A DNA stretch of 38,794 bases from assembly GCA_040905805.1 (NCBI GenBank), contig JBBDQS010000059.1:1-38794 (forward strand), given 5' to 3'. Below the pieces are notes generated by a model, which saw only the letters and a program-made list of their open reading frames with translations, was not told where the DNA came from and ran no database searches. Both the position numbers and the translations under genes were made by a program. This DNA is from Egibacteraceae bacterium. GTDB lineage: Bacteria; Actinomycetota; Nitriliruptoria; Euzebyales; Egibacteraceae. Positions 15,342 through 23,933 of the stretch are shown piece after piece. Every line of letters begins with the position of its first letter. Positions within the stretch are counted from its first letter, which is position 1.

Positions 15342-15515
15342 CTACACCCGGTCGCCGGCACGCAGCACGCGGCGCCGTGCCCACCCCCACGGGCGCAGCT
15401 CACCAGTGCACGGGCAGCTCACCTTCCCGGCGCGCAGCGCACAGTCGGCGGCGGGGATCTGCTCATCGGGAACGACGATCATGGCGGGGATCTGCTCATC
15501 GGGAACGACGATCAT
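15342..15515 (-). pseudogene. Second DUF6431 N-terminal fragment, start duplicated
   Basis: From the ATG at 15515 (GGAAGG 7 nt upstream) the frame gives MIVVPDEQIPA twice in tandem, then ADCALRAGKVSCPCTGELRP and WGWARRRVLRAGDRV, stop. It is the zinc-ribbon start of a DUF6431 protein, close to the one at 15198 but cut off before the HTH. The first zinc pair is CPC rather than CxxC. The 11-residue doubling comes from a 33-bp DNA repeat. Together with its neighbour it marks tandem, decayed copies. Confidence 0.55.
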
Positions 15516-15516
15516 G
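15451..15516. repeat. 33-bp perfect tandem repeat, two units
   Basis: Units at 15451-15483 and 15484-15516 are identical (each begins GCGGGGATCTGCTCATCGGG) and a partial third starts at 15517. The length is 11 codons, so the frame of the DUF6431 fragment is kept and its start codon is doubled. Slippage during replication would explain it. Confidence 0.85.
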
Positions 15517-15644
15517 GCGGGAACCTTCCTGTCGCGCTGATGGAGCCCGGCAGGGTGCACGCTCCACCCCCGTGTCGTCCGCCCATCGGCAGTGCCCGTC
15601 CTCAACTGCGGTCACGCCGCCCTACCCCCAGATCCTCATCCCAG

Positions 15645-15770
15645 GTGCCGCCCAACAACAGCGAGGCGGAGAAGGACCGTGCGGTGCGGATGGTGTTCCA
15701 GTTGCGCAAGGAGTTGGGCACCGAGCACGGCGCGGTGAAGCGGGTCGCGGAGTTCTCCTCCGGCGAGCTG
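15645..15770 (+). pseudogene. IS3-type transposase OrfA fragment
   Basis: The plus strand reads VPPNNSEAEKDRAVRMVFQL, RKELGTEHGAVKRVAEF. This matches the start of the HTH domain of IS3-family OrfA proteins (E-R-A-V-R-M-V-x-E, then H-G-A-I-x-R-V-A). After the HTH's first helices the sequence departs (SSGELPALASTCLRN), so only about 40 codons remain. No inverted terminal repeats or OrfB are visible. The 15790-16020 stretch contains only a small AAGCCT-CCC-AGGCTT hairpin at 15830-15844. Confidence 0.6.
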
Positions 15771-16025
15771 CCGGCCCTTGCGTCGACCTGCCTGAGAAAT
15801 CGTCGGACTCTCCTGAGATCGGGCCCCACAAGCCTCCCAGGCTTGGGCAGTTTTCCGACGGAGGCTCTATCACGAAGTCAGACGCAAACCACTCCTCGCT
15901 GTCGTATCTCGGCCCGATCGAGAAGGAGGACAACTACCAGCAGACCAGCCGTGCCGCACAACTGATCTGTCCGTCGAACCGGGTCAACCTCAGGGCGGAT
16001 CTCCAGTCCTTGAAGGCGGCACGCG

Positions 16026-19000
16026 TTATTCGTGTGCGAAGACGTCGGCGTTGAAAGCGCCGAGCAGGCGGGCGAGGAAGGTGGCCATCTGGTCGCGGCG
16101 GGTGGTGGCGGCGGGCTGGTAAGTGCCGTCGGGCTGGCCTTGGGCGAGGTTGAGCGCGGCGGCGGTGTCGATCGCGTCGGCGTGGACGTTGCCGGCGGGG
16201 ACATCGCTGAACCGGCCGGTCTGCGACGCGGTCAGATCAGCGCCGGTGGCGTATTCGGCGGCGCGGACCAGGAACGAGGCCATCTGGTCCCGGCGGATCG
16301 GCTGGGCCGGCCCGTAGCTGTCTGCTGACAGGCCACCCGGCCCGCCCGCGATGATGCCCGCCGCGGCCAACCGGTGGATCGCATCGTCATGGGTGGACCC
16401 TGGATTCACGTCCACGAACCGTTGCGCCCGCGGCTCCGGTAGGTCCACCCCGGCGGCCTGCAACGTACGGGCGATGAACGACGCCATCTGATCACGCCGC
16501 ACCGGCTGCGCCGGCCCGTAGCTGCCATCGGCGAAGCCCTGGGCGATCCCATGACTGGCCGCGCACGCCACCGCCTGCAGATGCGTGTCCGGTATGGAAG
16601 CCAGGTCGGTGAACCCCACGGGCGGTGCACCCTGCGGGCACGCGGCGGCGACCAGCTCCTCAGGACTCAACGGCTCGCCGGGATCCCCCGGATCCCCCGG
16701 ATCCCCGGGATCACCGGGATCACCGGGGTCTGCAGGGTCAACCTCGGTAGTGGCGCTGACCGGGTTGGACACCGGCCCCAACGTCCCGGGGGTGGTGCGG
16801 GCCCGCACCGCGAAGTGATAGGTCGTGTCCGTGTCCAACCCGACCACCGACAGCTCCACCGTCCCACCGACCTCGGGTGTGGGCGTGGGCGTGCACACCC
16901 CCCCGCACAACACCGCCGCCGCCTCGAACTGCTCAACCGTCGTGATCGGTTCGGCCGACTGCGCGACCACATAGCCCGGCGCCGACCCCCCGGCCCCGTC
17001 GCTCACCGCCGACCACGACAGCCCCACCTCGCTGGCCGACATCGCCGTCGCCGTCAGGTCGTCGATGGTGCCGATCTCGCCCGGTTCAGCCTCCACCGTG
17101 AACTCGCTCACCGACGTGACTTCCGAGGCCAGGGTGACGTCGGAGTCCTCCACGGCGTTGGCGACCGTCACCGCAACCGACCCCACCTCGACACCATCCG
17201 GCACGGTCGCGGTGATCTGCGCGGGCGACTCGACCGTGAACTCCGCCGGGACATCCCCGAACCGCACCTCGTCGACACCGGCCAGGTCGAACCCCTCAAT
17301 GGTCACCTCGTCACCGGCCCGGCCGCTGGCCGGGTCCAGCCCGGTCACCTGCGGGCGCGGGGTGTACAACTCCACCAACGCGACCCCGACGCCGCCCCGG
17401 GTGAGTTGGCCCGTGAGACCGCCGACGGCGACGACACTGCCACACCGGCTCGCGCACCCGCGGGTCAACGCCGCCGCACCGTGGCGCATCCTCGCCTGCG
17501 CCAACGCCCCCGTGACCCGCCAGCGGCCCACCTCGGCGTCGAACACCTCGCTGTGGACCATCGCGTCGTCGTCCCACATCGTGCCGGACGTCCCGCGCCC
17601 GCCGACCGCCAGCAACGACCCGTCCGCCAACACCACCACCGCATGCTCAACGCGCGGATACTCCAGATTGCGCACCGGCTGCCAAGTGTCCGTCGCAGGG
17701 TCGAACGCCTCCACCCCCGAAACCGCCCCCGCCGCGATCCCATACCCGCCGATCACCAGAGCGCGCCCGTCGGCGGCCACCGCCGCGGCATGACGATTGC
17801 GGGTCTCGGCCATCGCCGGCCCCTCGCTCCACTGCTCACCGGCCGGGTCGAACAGCTGCGCCCGCCGCGACTGGCCGAACGCACCCGTCGTGCCACCCGC
17901 CACGAGCACCCGCCCGTCACCGAGCAGCGTCGACGTGTGCCCGAACAACACCTGGTCGGTCGGCTGGCCCTCGGTCAACCGCCACTGTCCGGTATCTGGG
18001 TCGAACACCTGACTGGTCATGTCCAACCCCTGCACCCGACCGATCACCAACAGCCGTTCGTCCGCCAGCAACGTCGCCGACCCTTCCTGCGGCGCCGCCG
18101 CCATCAACGCCGGAGCAGACCAGCTGTCGGCCGCCGGGTCGTAGATCGTCGCGTGCCCCTGCGCGCTCTCGTCCAGCCCGCTGTAGCCCGCGACCAACGC
18201 CCGCCCGTCCGCCAACGGCGCGAACAGCTGAAACGATCCGATGTCGGGCGGGTCCGCCGCGTCGGCCAGCGTGTTCGTCTGCGGGTCATAGCGGACCGCC
18301 GATTTCGCGCTGTCCTCGAGGATGAGCACATCCCCCTCACCCACCACCAGCGCCTGCGCCTGGTCCGCGAACGGCAGTTCCCCCACCGGTGTCCACACCC
18401 CCGACGGCTCCACATACGCGAACGTCGCGTCAGAGTCGGCCGCCGACTGCCCCGCCGGCGTGGTTACCGTCACCGGCACGTCACCGGGCGCGCCCGGCGG
18501 CACTACCGCCATCACCCGTGTGTTCGACTCCACCCTCACCTCGTCGGCGGCCACCCCACCAAAGGTCACCGCCGAGGTCCCCGACAGGCTGTCACCGGTG
18601 ACCGACACCTCCACCCCGCCGTCGGTCAACCCCGACGCCGGGTCCACCCCCGACACCGTCGGCGCCGGCGTCACCGGCTCCAGCGACGGCGGCGCATACA
18701 CATCCGCGGTGTTGCGCCCGCAATGCAACGCCCCGCCGACCACCAACGCGCGGCCATCCGCCAACGCCGTGGCCGTATGACTCTCCCGCGGCGCACCCAT
18801 CAACCCCGCCGACCGCCACACACCCGGCGCGTTGCCCGCCACCCCATCATCCCCCGACGGGTCGAACAACTCCGCCGACACCAAACAATCGTTAGGCCAC
18901 TCGCCGCCGCCGGCCAGCAACACCGACCCATCTGCCAGCAACGTCAACGACGCCCCCGCCCCGCGGGGAGGTTGCGTGGGCAACGCCGTGGCCTGCCACA

Positions 19001-19982
19001 CCCCCGTCGCAGGATCATAGATCTCCGGGGGCGCCGGCTGCCCATCCTCGTCGGTGCCGCCCACCAACAATACCCGACCGTCCGCCAACCCCGCCACCCT
19101 AGTCGCACCGATGTTGCGGGGCTGCTGCAACCCGTCCGAGGCCTCCCACCGGCCCACCACGCCCGTCTCCGCATCCACCGGCGACGGATCGAACACCTCC
19201 ATCCCGTCTGTTGTCACATGCAACACATTGCCGCACCAGCCGGGAGGCGACTCTCCCGAACACGGCACCCCGTCAAGAACCACCATCCGGCCACCCTGGA
19301 AGTGGGGGGTGTCCGCCTGCGTCCACGTCCCCTGCTCACCCGACCCCGCCGGCGGCGGTTCGAACAGCATCTGCCCGCGCATCAACACCTGACCGCACCA
19401 CACCGGCGGACCGTCACCCCCACATTCGGGCCCGTCCAGCAACACCGCCAGAGGGGTGTCGAATGGCGCGTTGGCCACCTCCGTCCACCGCTGCCCCGCA
19501 GGTGCCGCGGGGTCGTAGATCTCGGGCACCGTGTCAGACACCAAAAACGTCCCCGAAGCCAGCACCCGTCCATCCGCCAGCCGCACCAACGAATGCCGCG
19601 CGCGCCCGTGATGCATCGGATCGGTCGCCTGCCACTCCCCGGTCGCCGGGTCGTACACCTCCGCCACCGTCGTGCCCCGCTCGCTCGGGTCATCACCCGT
19701 CACCAACACCCGACCGTCGTCCAACCGCACCGCCGCGGCGTCCGCGTGCCCCGACACCGGCTGACTCGTCGACTGCCACACCCCCACCGGCTCCGAGTCC
19801 TCCTGCGCCACCGCCGGCACCGGCGTCGGCATCGACAACCCAGCCGCCACCGCCAACAAGACCGTCACCGCCAACAGCCGATACCGCCGGCCGCCGTGAC
19901 CCTCGCCGATCACCGCCGCCCCACACCACACGCGACGTCCACGGCCACCCCGACGATCAACAACCACACAAACCCCCAACAT
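16026..19982 (-). CDS. Giant S-layer-anchored kelch/TIG/FN3 surface protein
   Basis: The product is about 1318 aa. After a signal peptide (RRYRLLAVTVLLAVAAGL, cleaved near AVAQE) come kelch-type propeller repeats with the motif LxDGRVLVxGG, in two blocks separated by an IPT/TIG domain (VSGVDPASGLTDGGVEVSVT). A second TIG (VTGLDPASGRAGDEVTIEGF), an FN3 domain (IDDLTATAMSASEVGLSWSA), a (DPG)6 linker and three SLH domains (each with RRDQMASF or RRDQMATF) follow. SLH domains bind cell-wall polymers, so this is a surface protein, perhaps a glycan binder or oxidase-like propeller without visible active site. Starts at 19994 and 19913 are possible. A 20-nt box ends 66 nt upstream. Confidence 0.88.
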   Translation of the reverse strand: MLGVCVVVDRRGGRGRRVWCGAAVIGEGHGGRRYRLLAVTVLLAVAAGLSMPTPVPAVAQEDSEPVGVWQSTSQPVSGHADAAAVRLDDGRVLVTGDDPSERGTTVAEVYDPATGEWQATDPMHHGRARHSLVRLADGRVLASGTFLVSDTVPEIYDPAAPAGQRWTEVANAPFDTPLAVLLDGPECGGDGPPVWCGQVLMRGQMLFEPPPAGSGEQGTWTQADTPHFQGGRMVVLDGVPCSGESPPGWCGNVLHVTTDGMEVFDPSPVDAETGVVGRWEASDGLQQPRNIGATRVAGLADGRVLLVGGTDEDGQPAPPEIYDPATGVWQATALPTQPPRGAGASLTLLADGSVLLAGGGEWPNDCLVSAELFDPSGDDGVAGNAPGVWRSAGLMGAPRESHTATALADGRALVVGGALHCGRNTADVYAPPSLEPVTPAPTVSGVDPASGLTDGGVEVSVTGDSLSGTSAVTFGGVAADEVRVESNTRVMAVVPPGAPGDVPVTVTTPAGQSAADSDATFAYVEPSGVWTPVGELPFADQAQALVVGEGDVLILEDSAKSAVRYDPQTNTLADAADPPDIGSFQLFAPLADGRALVAGYSGLDESAQGHATIYDPAADSWSAPALMAAAPQEGSATLLADERLLVIGRVQGLDMTSQVFDPDTGQWRLTEGQPTDQVLFGHTSTLLGDGRVLVAGGTTGAFGQSRRAQLFDPAGEQWSEGPAMAETRNRHAAAVAADGRALVIGGYGIAAGAVSGVEAFDPATDTWQPVRNLEYPRVEHAVVVLADGSLLAVGGRGTSGTMWDDDAMVHSEVFDAEVGRWRVTGALAQARMRHGAAALTRGCASRCGSVVAVGGLTGQLTRGGVGVALVELYTPRPQVTGLDPASGRAGDEVTIEGFDLAGVDEVRFGDVPAEFTVESPAQITATVPDGVEVGSVAVTVANAVEDSDVTLASEVTSVSEFTVEAEPGEIGTIDDLTATAMSASEVGLSWSAVSDGAGGSAPGYVVAQSAEPITTVEQFEAAAVLCGGVCTPTPTPEVGGTVELSVVGLDTDTTYHFAVRARTTPGTLGPVSNPVSATTEVDPADPGDPGDPGDPGDPGDPGEPLSPEELVAAACPQGAPPVGFTDLASIPDTHLQAVACAASHGIAQGFADGSYGPAQPVRRDQMASFIARTLQAAGVDLPEPRAQRFVDVNPGSTHDDAIHRLAAAGIIAGGPGGLSADSYGPAQPIRRDQMASFLVRAAEYATGADLTASQTGRFSDVPAGNVHADAIDTAAALNLAQGQPDGTYQPAATTRRDQMATFLARLLGAFNADVFAHE
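16677..16735. repeat. 9-bp tandem repeats encoding the DPG linker
   Basis: Repeated GGATCCCCC / GGATCACCG units encode DPGDPGDPGDPGDPGDPG between the FN3 and SLH domains on the minus strand. The same linker occurs in the relic at 34833-34865. Unit number could vary by slippage and change linker length without a frameshift. Confidence 0.8.
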
Positions 19983-20047
19983 CGAAACGCTCACGTCACA
20001 GGAACCCTGCTCACACCCGCTACGGCACCACACCGCCCACACCACCC

Positions 20048-20067
20048 GCAATACCGAGAATGCACTA
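20048..20067 (-). promoter_or_regulatory. 20-nt GTATTGC box, copy 3 (kelch-SLH)
   Basis: Coding direction: TAGTGCATTCTCGGTATTGC. It keeps TA and GTATTGC at the same spacing. It ends 66 nt before the ATG at 19982 and lies between the terminator of the adhesin gene and this gene. Confidence 0.6.
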
Positions 20068-20138
20068 CCACCGCCCGGACCCATGGTTTGCGTTTGGGCC
20101 GCAGGGCATCGCCCGCGCCGCACGCCGCGGCGACCTGC

Positions 20139-20182
20139 CCCTTCGGTGAGGCCACAGAGTCCGGCTGCGGCCCACCGAAGGG
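20139..20182 (-). terminator. Terminator-type hairpin of the adhesin gene
   Basis: CCCTTCGGTG (20139-20148) pairs perfectly with CACCGAAGGG (20173-20182), and inner GGCC/GGCC lengthens the stem. It lies 20 bp after the adhesin stop at 20202 on the minus strand. No T-run follows. Confidence 0.6.
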
Positions 20183-20201
20183 CACAGGTTACGGGCAGCG
20201 G

Positions 20202-21821
20202 CTAGGGAGCGGGGGGGTAGATCTCGTGATCATTGCCCTCGGCGATCGACTGCTCCAGGCCACCGAGCAGCGACGCCCAGTCGGCGTGCACCGCGTTGGT
20301 CTGACCGCCGGCCACCATCGTGTACCAGGCGGTCGCCACGTTGCCCTGCCCACCGGCGATCGACGCGTACGGGGCACTCGTCGCGTTGCCCTCGCCACCG
20401 GTGACGGTCGACTCGCGGCCACCTGCGGTGTTCGCCTCGCCACCGGTGACCGTCGCGTGAGATCCATCAGCCACGTTGTTCAGGCCGCCAAGGACGGTGC
20501 CGTAGTTCTCGCTGGCGTTGCCGCCCTGACCGCCGAAGACCGCCCCTCGGAAGTCACTGGCGACGTTGCTCGATCCGCCGATCGCGACACTCTCCTCAGC
20601 GGTGGCCTCGTTGGAGAGACCACCCACGATAATGGACGCCTCACCGCTTGCGACACCGTTGGTGCCACCGAAGATCGCAGCTCCAGAACCCGTCGCTTGT
20701 GCGTTCTGGGAGCCGAACACTGATGAGGGCGATCCATTGGCCGTGTTGGAGAAGGAACCAGCGATGGTTGACCATTGCCCGGTCGCTGCATTGGCTCCGC
20801 CACCCATGACTGTGGAGTACTGGCCGGTCGCGGTGTTGAGCTGGCCGCCGAACACCGACGCCCAGGGGCCGCTCGCCGTGTTCGTCAGACCACTGACAAC
20901 GCCGCCCCAACTCGTCCACTCGTGCTGGTCACCCACCACGATGTAGTGCGAGCCGGTCCGTGTCGACGTGGTCTCCGACTGCTGGTTGTAACCGACGATC
21001 AGGTTACCCAGCCCGTTGGCCGACGCCGTCACGGCGTCGTCGTGGCCGTTGAGCAGCTGCAGGTTCATCCCCTCGAACACGAGCGTGTCCCGCGTCTCGG
21101 TGTTCTCCGCATCGTCGGGAGCGACCGGCACGTCCTGGCGGGTCACGCCAGCGAGCGTGGACTCAAGCGTGCCGACCCGGCCTTCCAGCTCGGTCGTGTC
21201 CAGCTCGGCCACCTGTGTTTCCAGGTCGCTCACCGTGGACGCAAGCGCCGCGTTGTCCGACTCCAACGTGTCGACCGTGCCTTGCAACTCGCCGACGGTC
21301 GTCTCCAGGCTGCCAACGGTCGTGTCCAGGGTTCCGACCGTGGTTTCCAGCTCGTCCACCCGGCTCGCCAGCGCCGCGTCGCCGCTGCCCGACTCGAGCT
21401 CGTCCACCCGCTGCGTCAACGCCGTGTTCGCCGCCTCAAGCTCATCCAGACGGGTCAGCACCGCATCCATGCCCTCCACCGTCTCGGCGGTCTGCGCTGT
21501 CTCGGCGGTCTGCGCCGTCGCGGCGTTCACGACCGGGTCCTGCCCGGACAGCGCAGCGGTGCGGTCGAGGAACGACGCCATCTGATCACGCCGGACGAAC
21601 TCAGCCGGACAGTATCCCCCGCCAGCGCAGCCCTGGGTGATGCCGGCGTCGCGCACCGCGGTGACCGCGTCGTGGTGGACGTTGCCGTCGGGAACGTCGT
21701 TGAACCCGTCGGAAGCCCACACCCCCACCGGCAACGCGACCAGCACGATCGCCGCCGCCAGCATGGCGGCCCACACCAGCCGTCGCTTCATAGCCGAACC
21801 TTCGCGTCCTTGTCTGGTCAT
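20202..21821 (-). CDS. SLH / coiled-coil / YadA-like head surface adhesin
   Basis: The product is about 539 aa. Signal peptide KRRLVWAAMLAAAIVLVALP; one SLH domain (FNDVPDGNVHHDAVTAVRDA, RRDQMASFLDR) at roughly residues 35-90; a long heptad coiled coil (about 95-215: LDELEAANTALTQRVDELES, then ELETTVGTLDTTVGSLETTV); then about 14 repeats of the left-handed beta-roll type (S-x-V-x-G-G-x-x-N-x-A-x-G, about 265-530), as in YadA/Hia heads. Trimeric autotransporters need an outer-membrane anchor; here an SLH domain takes that role, and no anchor is present. Start: ATG at 21821 (or GTG 21824) has GGAAGGG upstream; ATG 21791 is also possible. Function as an adhesin is inferred. Confidence 0.85.
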   Translation of the reverse strand: MTRQGREGSAMKRRLVWAAMLAAAIVLVALPVGVWASDGFNDVPDGNVHHDAVTAVRDAGITQGCAGGGYCPAEFVRRDQMASFLDRTAALSGQDPVVNAATAQTAETAQTAETVEGMDAVLTRLDELEAANTALTQRVDELESGSGDAALASRVDELETTVGTLDTTVGSLETTVGELQGTVDTLESDNAALASTVSDLETQVAELDTTELEGRVGTLESTLAGVTRQDVPVAPDDAENTETRDTLVFEGMNLQLLNGHDDAVTASANGLGNLIVGYNQQSETTSTRTGSHYIVVGDQHEWTSWGGVVSGLTNTASGPWASVFGGQLNTATGQYSTVMGGGANAATGQWSTIAGSFSNTANGSPSSVFGSQNAQATGSGAAIFGGTNGVASGEASIIVGGLSNEATAEESVAIGGSSNVASDFRGAVFGGQGGNASENYGTVLGGLNNVADGSHATVTGGEANTAGGRESTVTGGEGNATSAPYASIAGGQGNVATAWYTMVAGGQTNAVHADWASLLGGLEQSIAEGNDHEIYPPAP

Positions 21822-21998
21822 CACGGGTGATTCCCTTCCGATCAATCGCCGCGGGTCTGGCGTCAATGCAACTCACACGGTGGCGTTGCACCGGCGACCC
21901 GCAACGTGGTCATGGACTGCCATGTCCGCCCCCCACGCGCGGTGCGCGCGATTCCGACGAACGCACGGAGTGGACCGTCGCGACTCGGCCGCTGCGTC

Positions 21999-22018
21999 GC
22001 AATACCGAATATTGGCTA
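21999..22018 (-). promoter_or_regulatory. 20-nt GTATTGC box, copy 4 (adhesin)
   Basis: Coding direction: TAGCCAATATTCGGTATTGC, which I use as the reference form. It lies 178 nt before the ATG at 21821. The leader after it can fold: CATGG/CCATG, CGTTGC/GCAACG and GCGGGTC/GACCCGC arms are all present. The 14-mer GCTATGTGTCGAAG sits 5 nt before it in coding direction. Confidence 0.65.
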
Positions 22019-22109
22019 TTGACCTTCGACACATAGCGGCCGGGTGTCGCCGGACCGGGCCCAGGCCCCCCAGTACGCGCGGGAACAAGGGCCCCCGATC
22101 GCGTCGAGT

Positions 22110-22154
22110 GTGGCGGCGGGCAGCCGGGTGCGATCACGTCGCCCTGAGCGAGGT
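22110..22154 (-). other. Short SLH-domain scrap
   Basis: Just after the propeller stop at 22155 the minus strand reads SADAAALNLAQGD in another frame, matching DTAAALNLAQGQPDGTY in the third SLH domain of the kelch protein. It suggests the propeller gene once abutted an SLH-encoding segment, or that a small piece was copied here. Nothing else is visible between it and the box at 22018. Confidence 0.4.
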
Positions 22155-23873
22155 TCAACGCGGCGGCATCTGCCGACCGAGCTTCCCGCCTAGCCGACCG
22201 CCCACGCCGACCAGGCCCAACAGCACGGACACGCCTGCGACGCCACGCAACACCGAAGGGGGCACAGGGCTGGAAATGCTGCGGGCGAACGTAGCGAACT
22301 GGCGGACGAGGTCCTGCTTCTCGCTGACCTCGGTGCCCGCCCGCGTGTCGCTCCACACCGCCAACGCGCGGTCGGGGGTGGACAGCAGGCCGAGCCGCGA
22401 CCCCAGGTCGGCCATGCCACGGAAGCCGCCGAAGCCGACCCGCGAGTCGAACGGCCGGTCCGACAGCACCAGCCGATCGGTGAACGTCGCACCGGCGTCG
22501 TGCGAGAACGCCAGCGACACCGCGTTCATCACGTTCTCGTCGGCGCCGTCGCGGCGGTCGTAGTAGACGACGTCGACCCGCCCGGACGGGGCGACGTCGA
22601 GCGCGGGCAGGTACTGGGCGGTGCCGTCAGCCGGGTCGGTGTCGTTGACCCGCACCGGCGAGCTCCATGTTTCGCCATTGTCGGTGGAGCGCCACACGAA
22701 CACGTCGGCGTCGTCGTGGTGGCGGGCGTGAAACGCCGCGTACACCCGGCCCCGCTCCCGGTCGACGGCCAGGGACGGGACGTCGGGCAGGAACACGAGG
22801 ATGCGCGTCGGCGGGTTGAACGCGTCCACCGTGGTCTCCGACCACGTGCGGCCTTCGTCGCCCGAGCGGGCGGCGACCAGCTCCCACGTGCCCGGGTAGG
22901 GCGGCCCGCCGCGGCCCTCGTGCCCGCCCGCCCAGTCCAAACGGTCATCACCCAGGTCCAGGTACAACAGGTGCAGCACGCCGGCGGCGCCGACGGCAAG
23001 CGTCGGGGCGACCACCCTGGCGCGGTCGGGGTCGCTGACGGTGACCGGCTCCGTCCAGGACACACCGCCGTCGTCGGAGGACATCAGCCGGAGCGGGTAG
23101 CCGGTGTCGGGGAACGCCAGCGTGGCAGTCTCCTCGGCCTCCAGCCACGTGAGATACAGCCGGTCGGCGTCGTCGGGGTCGGCGGTCAACCCGACCTGGA
23201 AGGCAAGCTCGCCGAGCAGCCGGGACGGCTCGGACAGGGTCTGCCCGCCGTCGTCGGAGGAGGCAAGCCACACGCGGTGGGGACGGTTGCCGGTGCCCCG
23301 CAGCGTGACGAACGCCACGTGCAGCGTCCCGTCCGCCGCGAACGCCGGCTGGGGGGCGTAGCACTTGCCCTGCGGGTCCGCCTCGGGCAGCCGCGTCTCC
23401 TCGAACGTGGCGCCGCCGTCGGTCGAGACGTGCAGCGCGCAGGCGAAGTCGGGGCTATCGAGGCGGTTGCCGACCACGATGTTGGCCGGGTCGGTCGGGT
23501 TGCGGGTGACCACCGGGGAGTTGTGGCCGGACTGGTCCAGCGGGTCGCCCGCGCCCGCGTTGATGGGCAGGTTGCCGCCGGCGAGCGCCGCCTGCGGCGG
23601 ATCGTCGAGGCTGGCCGACAGCACGAGCAGTCCCGCCCCGATCAACACCAGCGCGATCCCGACCGCCGCGGCCAACCACGACCCGGCGCGTCCCTGCCGA
23701 GCCGACGGATCCCCACCATCATCGCCGGTGGCGTGCGCGGAGGAGCGTGGTTGCGGCGGGCCGGTCGCCGGCGTGCCCGCAGTCCCACGCTCAACCATCG
23801 TCGCCCACGCTCCGGCGGCAGCGTTCGCCCGTGCCAACGCCCGCCGCCCACCGCCGCCGTTCACCTGATGCAC
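22155..23873 (-). CDS. Second membrane-bound BNR beta-propeller (sialidase-like)
   Basis: The product is about 572 aa. A cytoplasmic N-terminus (1-65) leads to a membrane span WLAAAVGIALVLIGAGLLVL, then an extracellular propeller with Asp-box turns STDGGATF, SDDGGQTL, SDDGGVSW, SGDEGRTW, STDNGETW and SHDAGATF, and a C-terminal hydrophobic segment (VLRGVAGVSVLLGLVGVGG). It aligns through its length with the propeller at 11626 (DSPDFACALHVSTDGG versus DRPDFSCGLELSGDGG; GTGNRPHRVWLASS versus GPGNRPYGVYLTSS), so they are paralogs. Start uncertain: GTG 23873, GTG 23864 or ATG 23798. It lies 60 bp after the stalked protein gene, likely in one operon. Confidence 0.78.
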   Translation of the reverse strand: MHQVNGGGGRRALARANAAAGAWATMVERGTAGTPATGPPQPRSSAHATGDDGGDPSARQGRAGSWLAAAVGIALVLIGAGLLVLSASLDDPPQAALAGGNLPINAGAGDPLDQSGHNSPVVTRNPTDPANIVVGNRLDSPDFACALHVSTDGGATFEETRLPEADPQGKCYAPQPAFAADGTLHVAFVTLRGTGNRPHRVWLASSDDGGQTLSEPSRLLGELAFQVGLTADPDDADRLYLTWLEAEETATLAFPDTGYPLRLMSSDDGGVSWTEPVTVSDPDRARVVAPTLAVGAAGVLHLLYLDLGDDRLDWAGGHEGRGGPPYPGTWELVAARSGDEGRTWSETTVDAFNPPTRILVFLPDVPSLAVDRERGRVYAAFHARHHDDADVFVWRSTDNGETWSSPVRVNDTDPADGTAQYLPALDVAPSGRVDVVYYDRRDGADENVMNAVSLAFSHDAGATFTDRLVLSDRPFDSRVGFGGFRGMADLGSRLGLLSTPDRALAVWSDTRAGTEVSEKQDLVRQFATFARSISSPVPPSVLRGVAGVSVLLGLVGVGGRLGGKLGRQMPPR

Positions 23874-23933
23874 CAGGTGGAGCGCAGCGGTGGGCGACGA
23901 GCGGCACGGCCGGACGCCCAGCGAACGGGAGCC

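Noticed and set aside
16677-16735. CRISPR-like short repeats
   Set aside because: They are 9-bp in-frame codon repeats of a DPG linker with no spacers. No CRISPR array was seen anywhere in the window.
20048-20115. c-di-GMP (GEMM) riboswitch before surface genes
   Set aside because: A GCAAACC string occurs near 20090, but on the far side of the box, and the rest of the GEMM core is missing there and in the other leaders.
16551-20723. Very long open frame on the plus strand (about 1390 codons)
   Set aside because: It is antisense to the kelch-SLH gene. Its product is His/Arg/Pro-rich low-complexity sequence, the usual shadow of a GC-rich gene; the minus strand has clear domains and a signal peptide.
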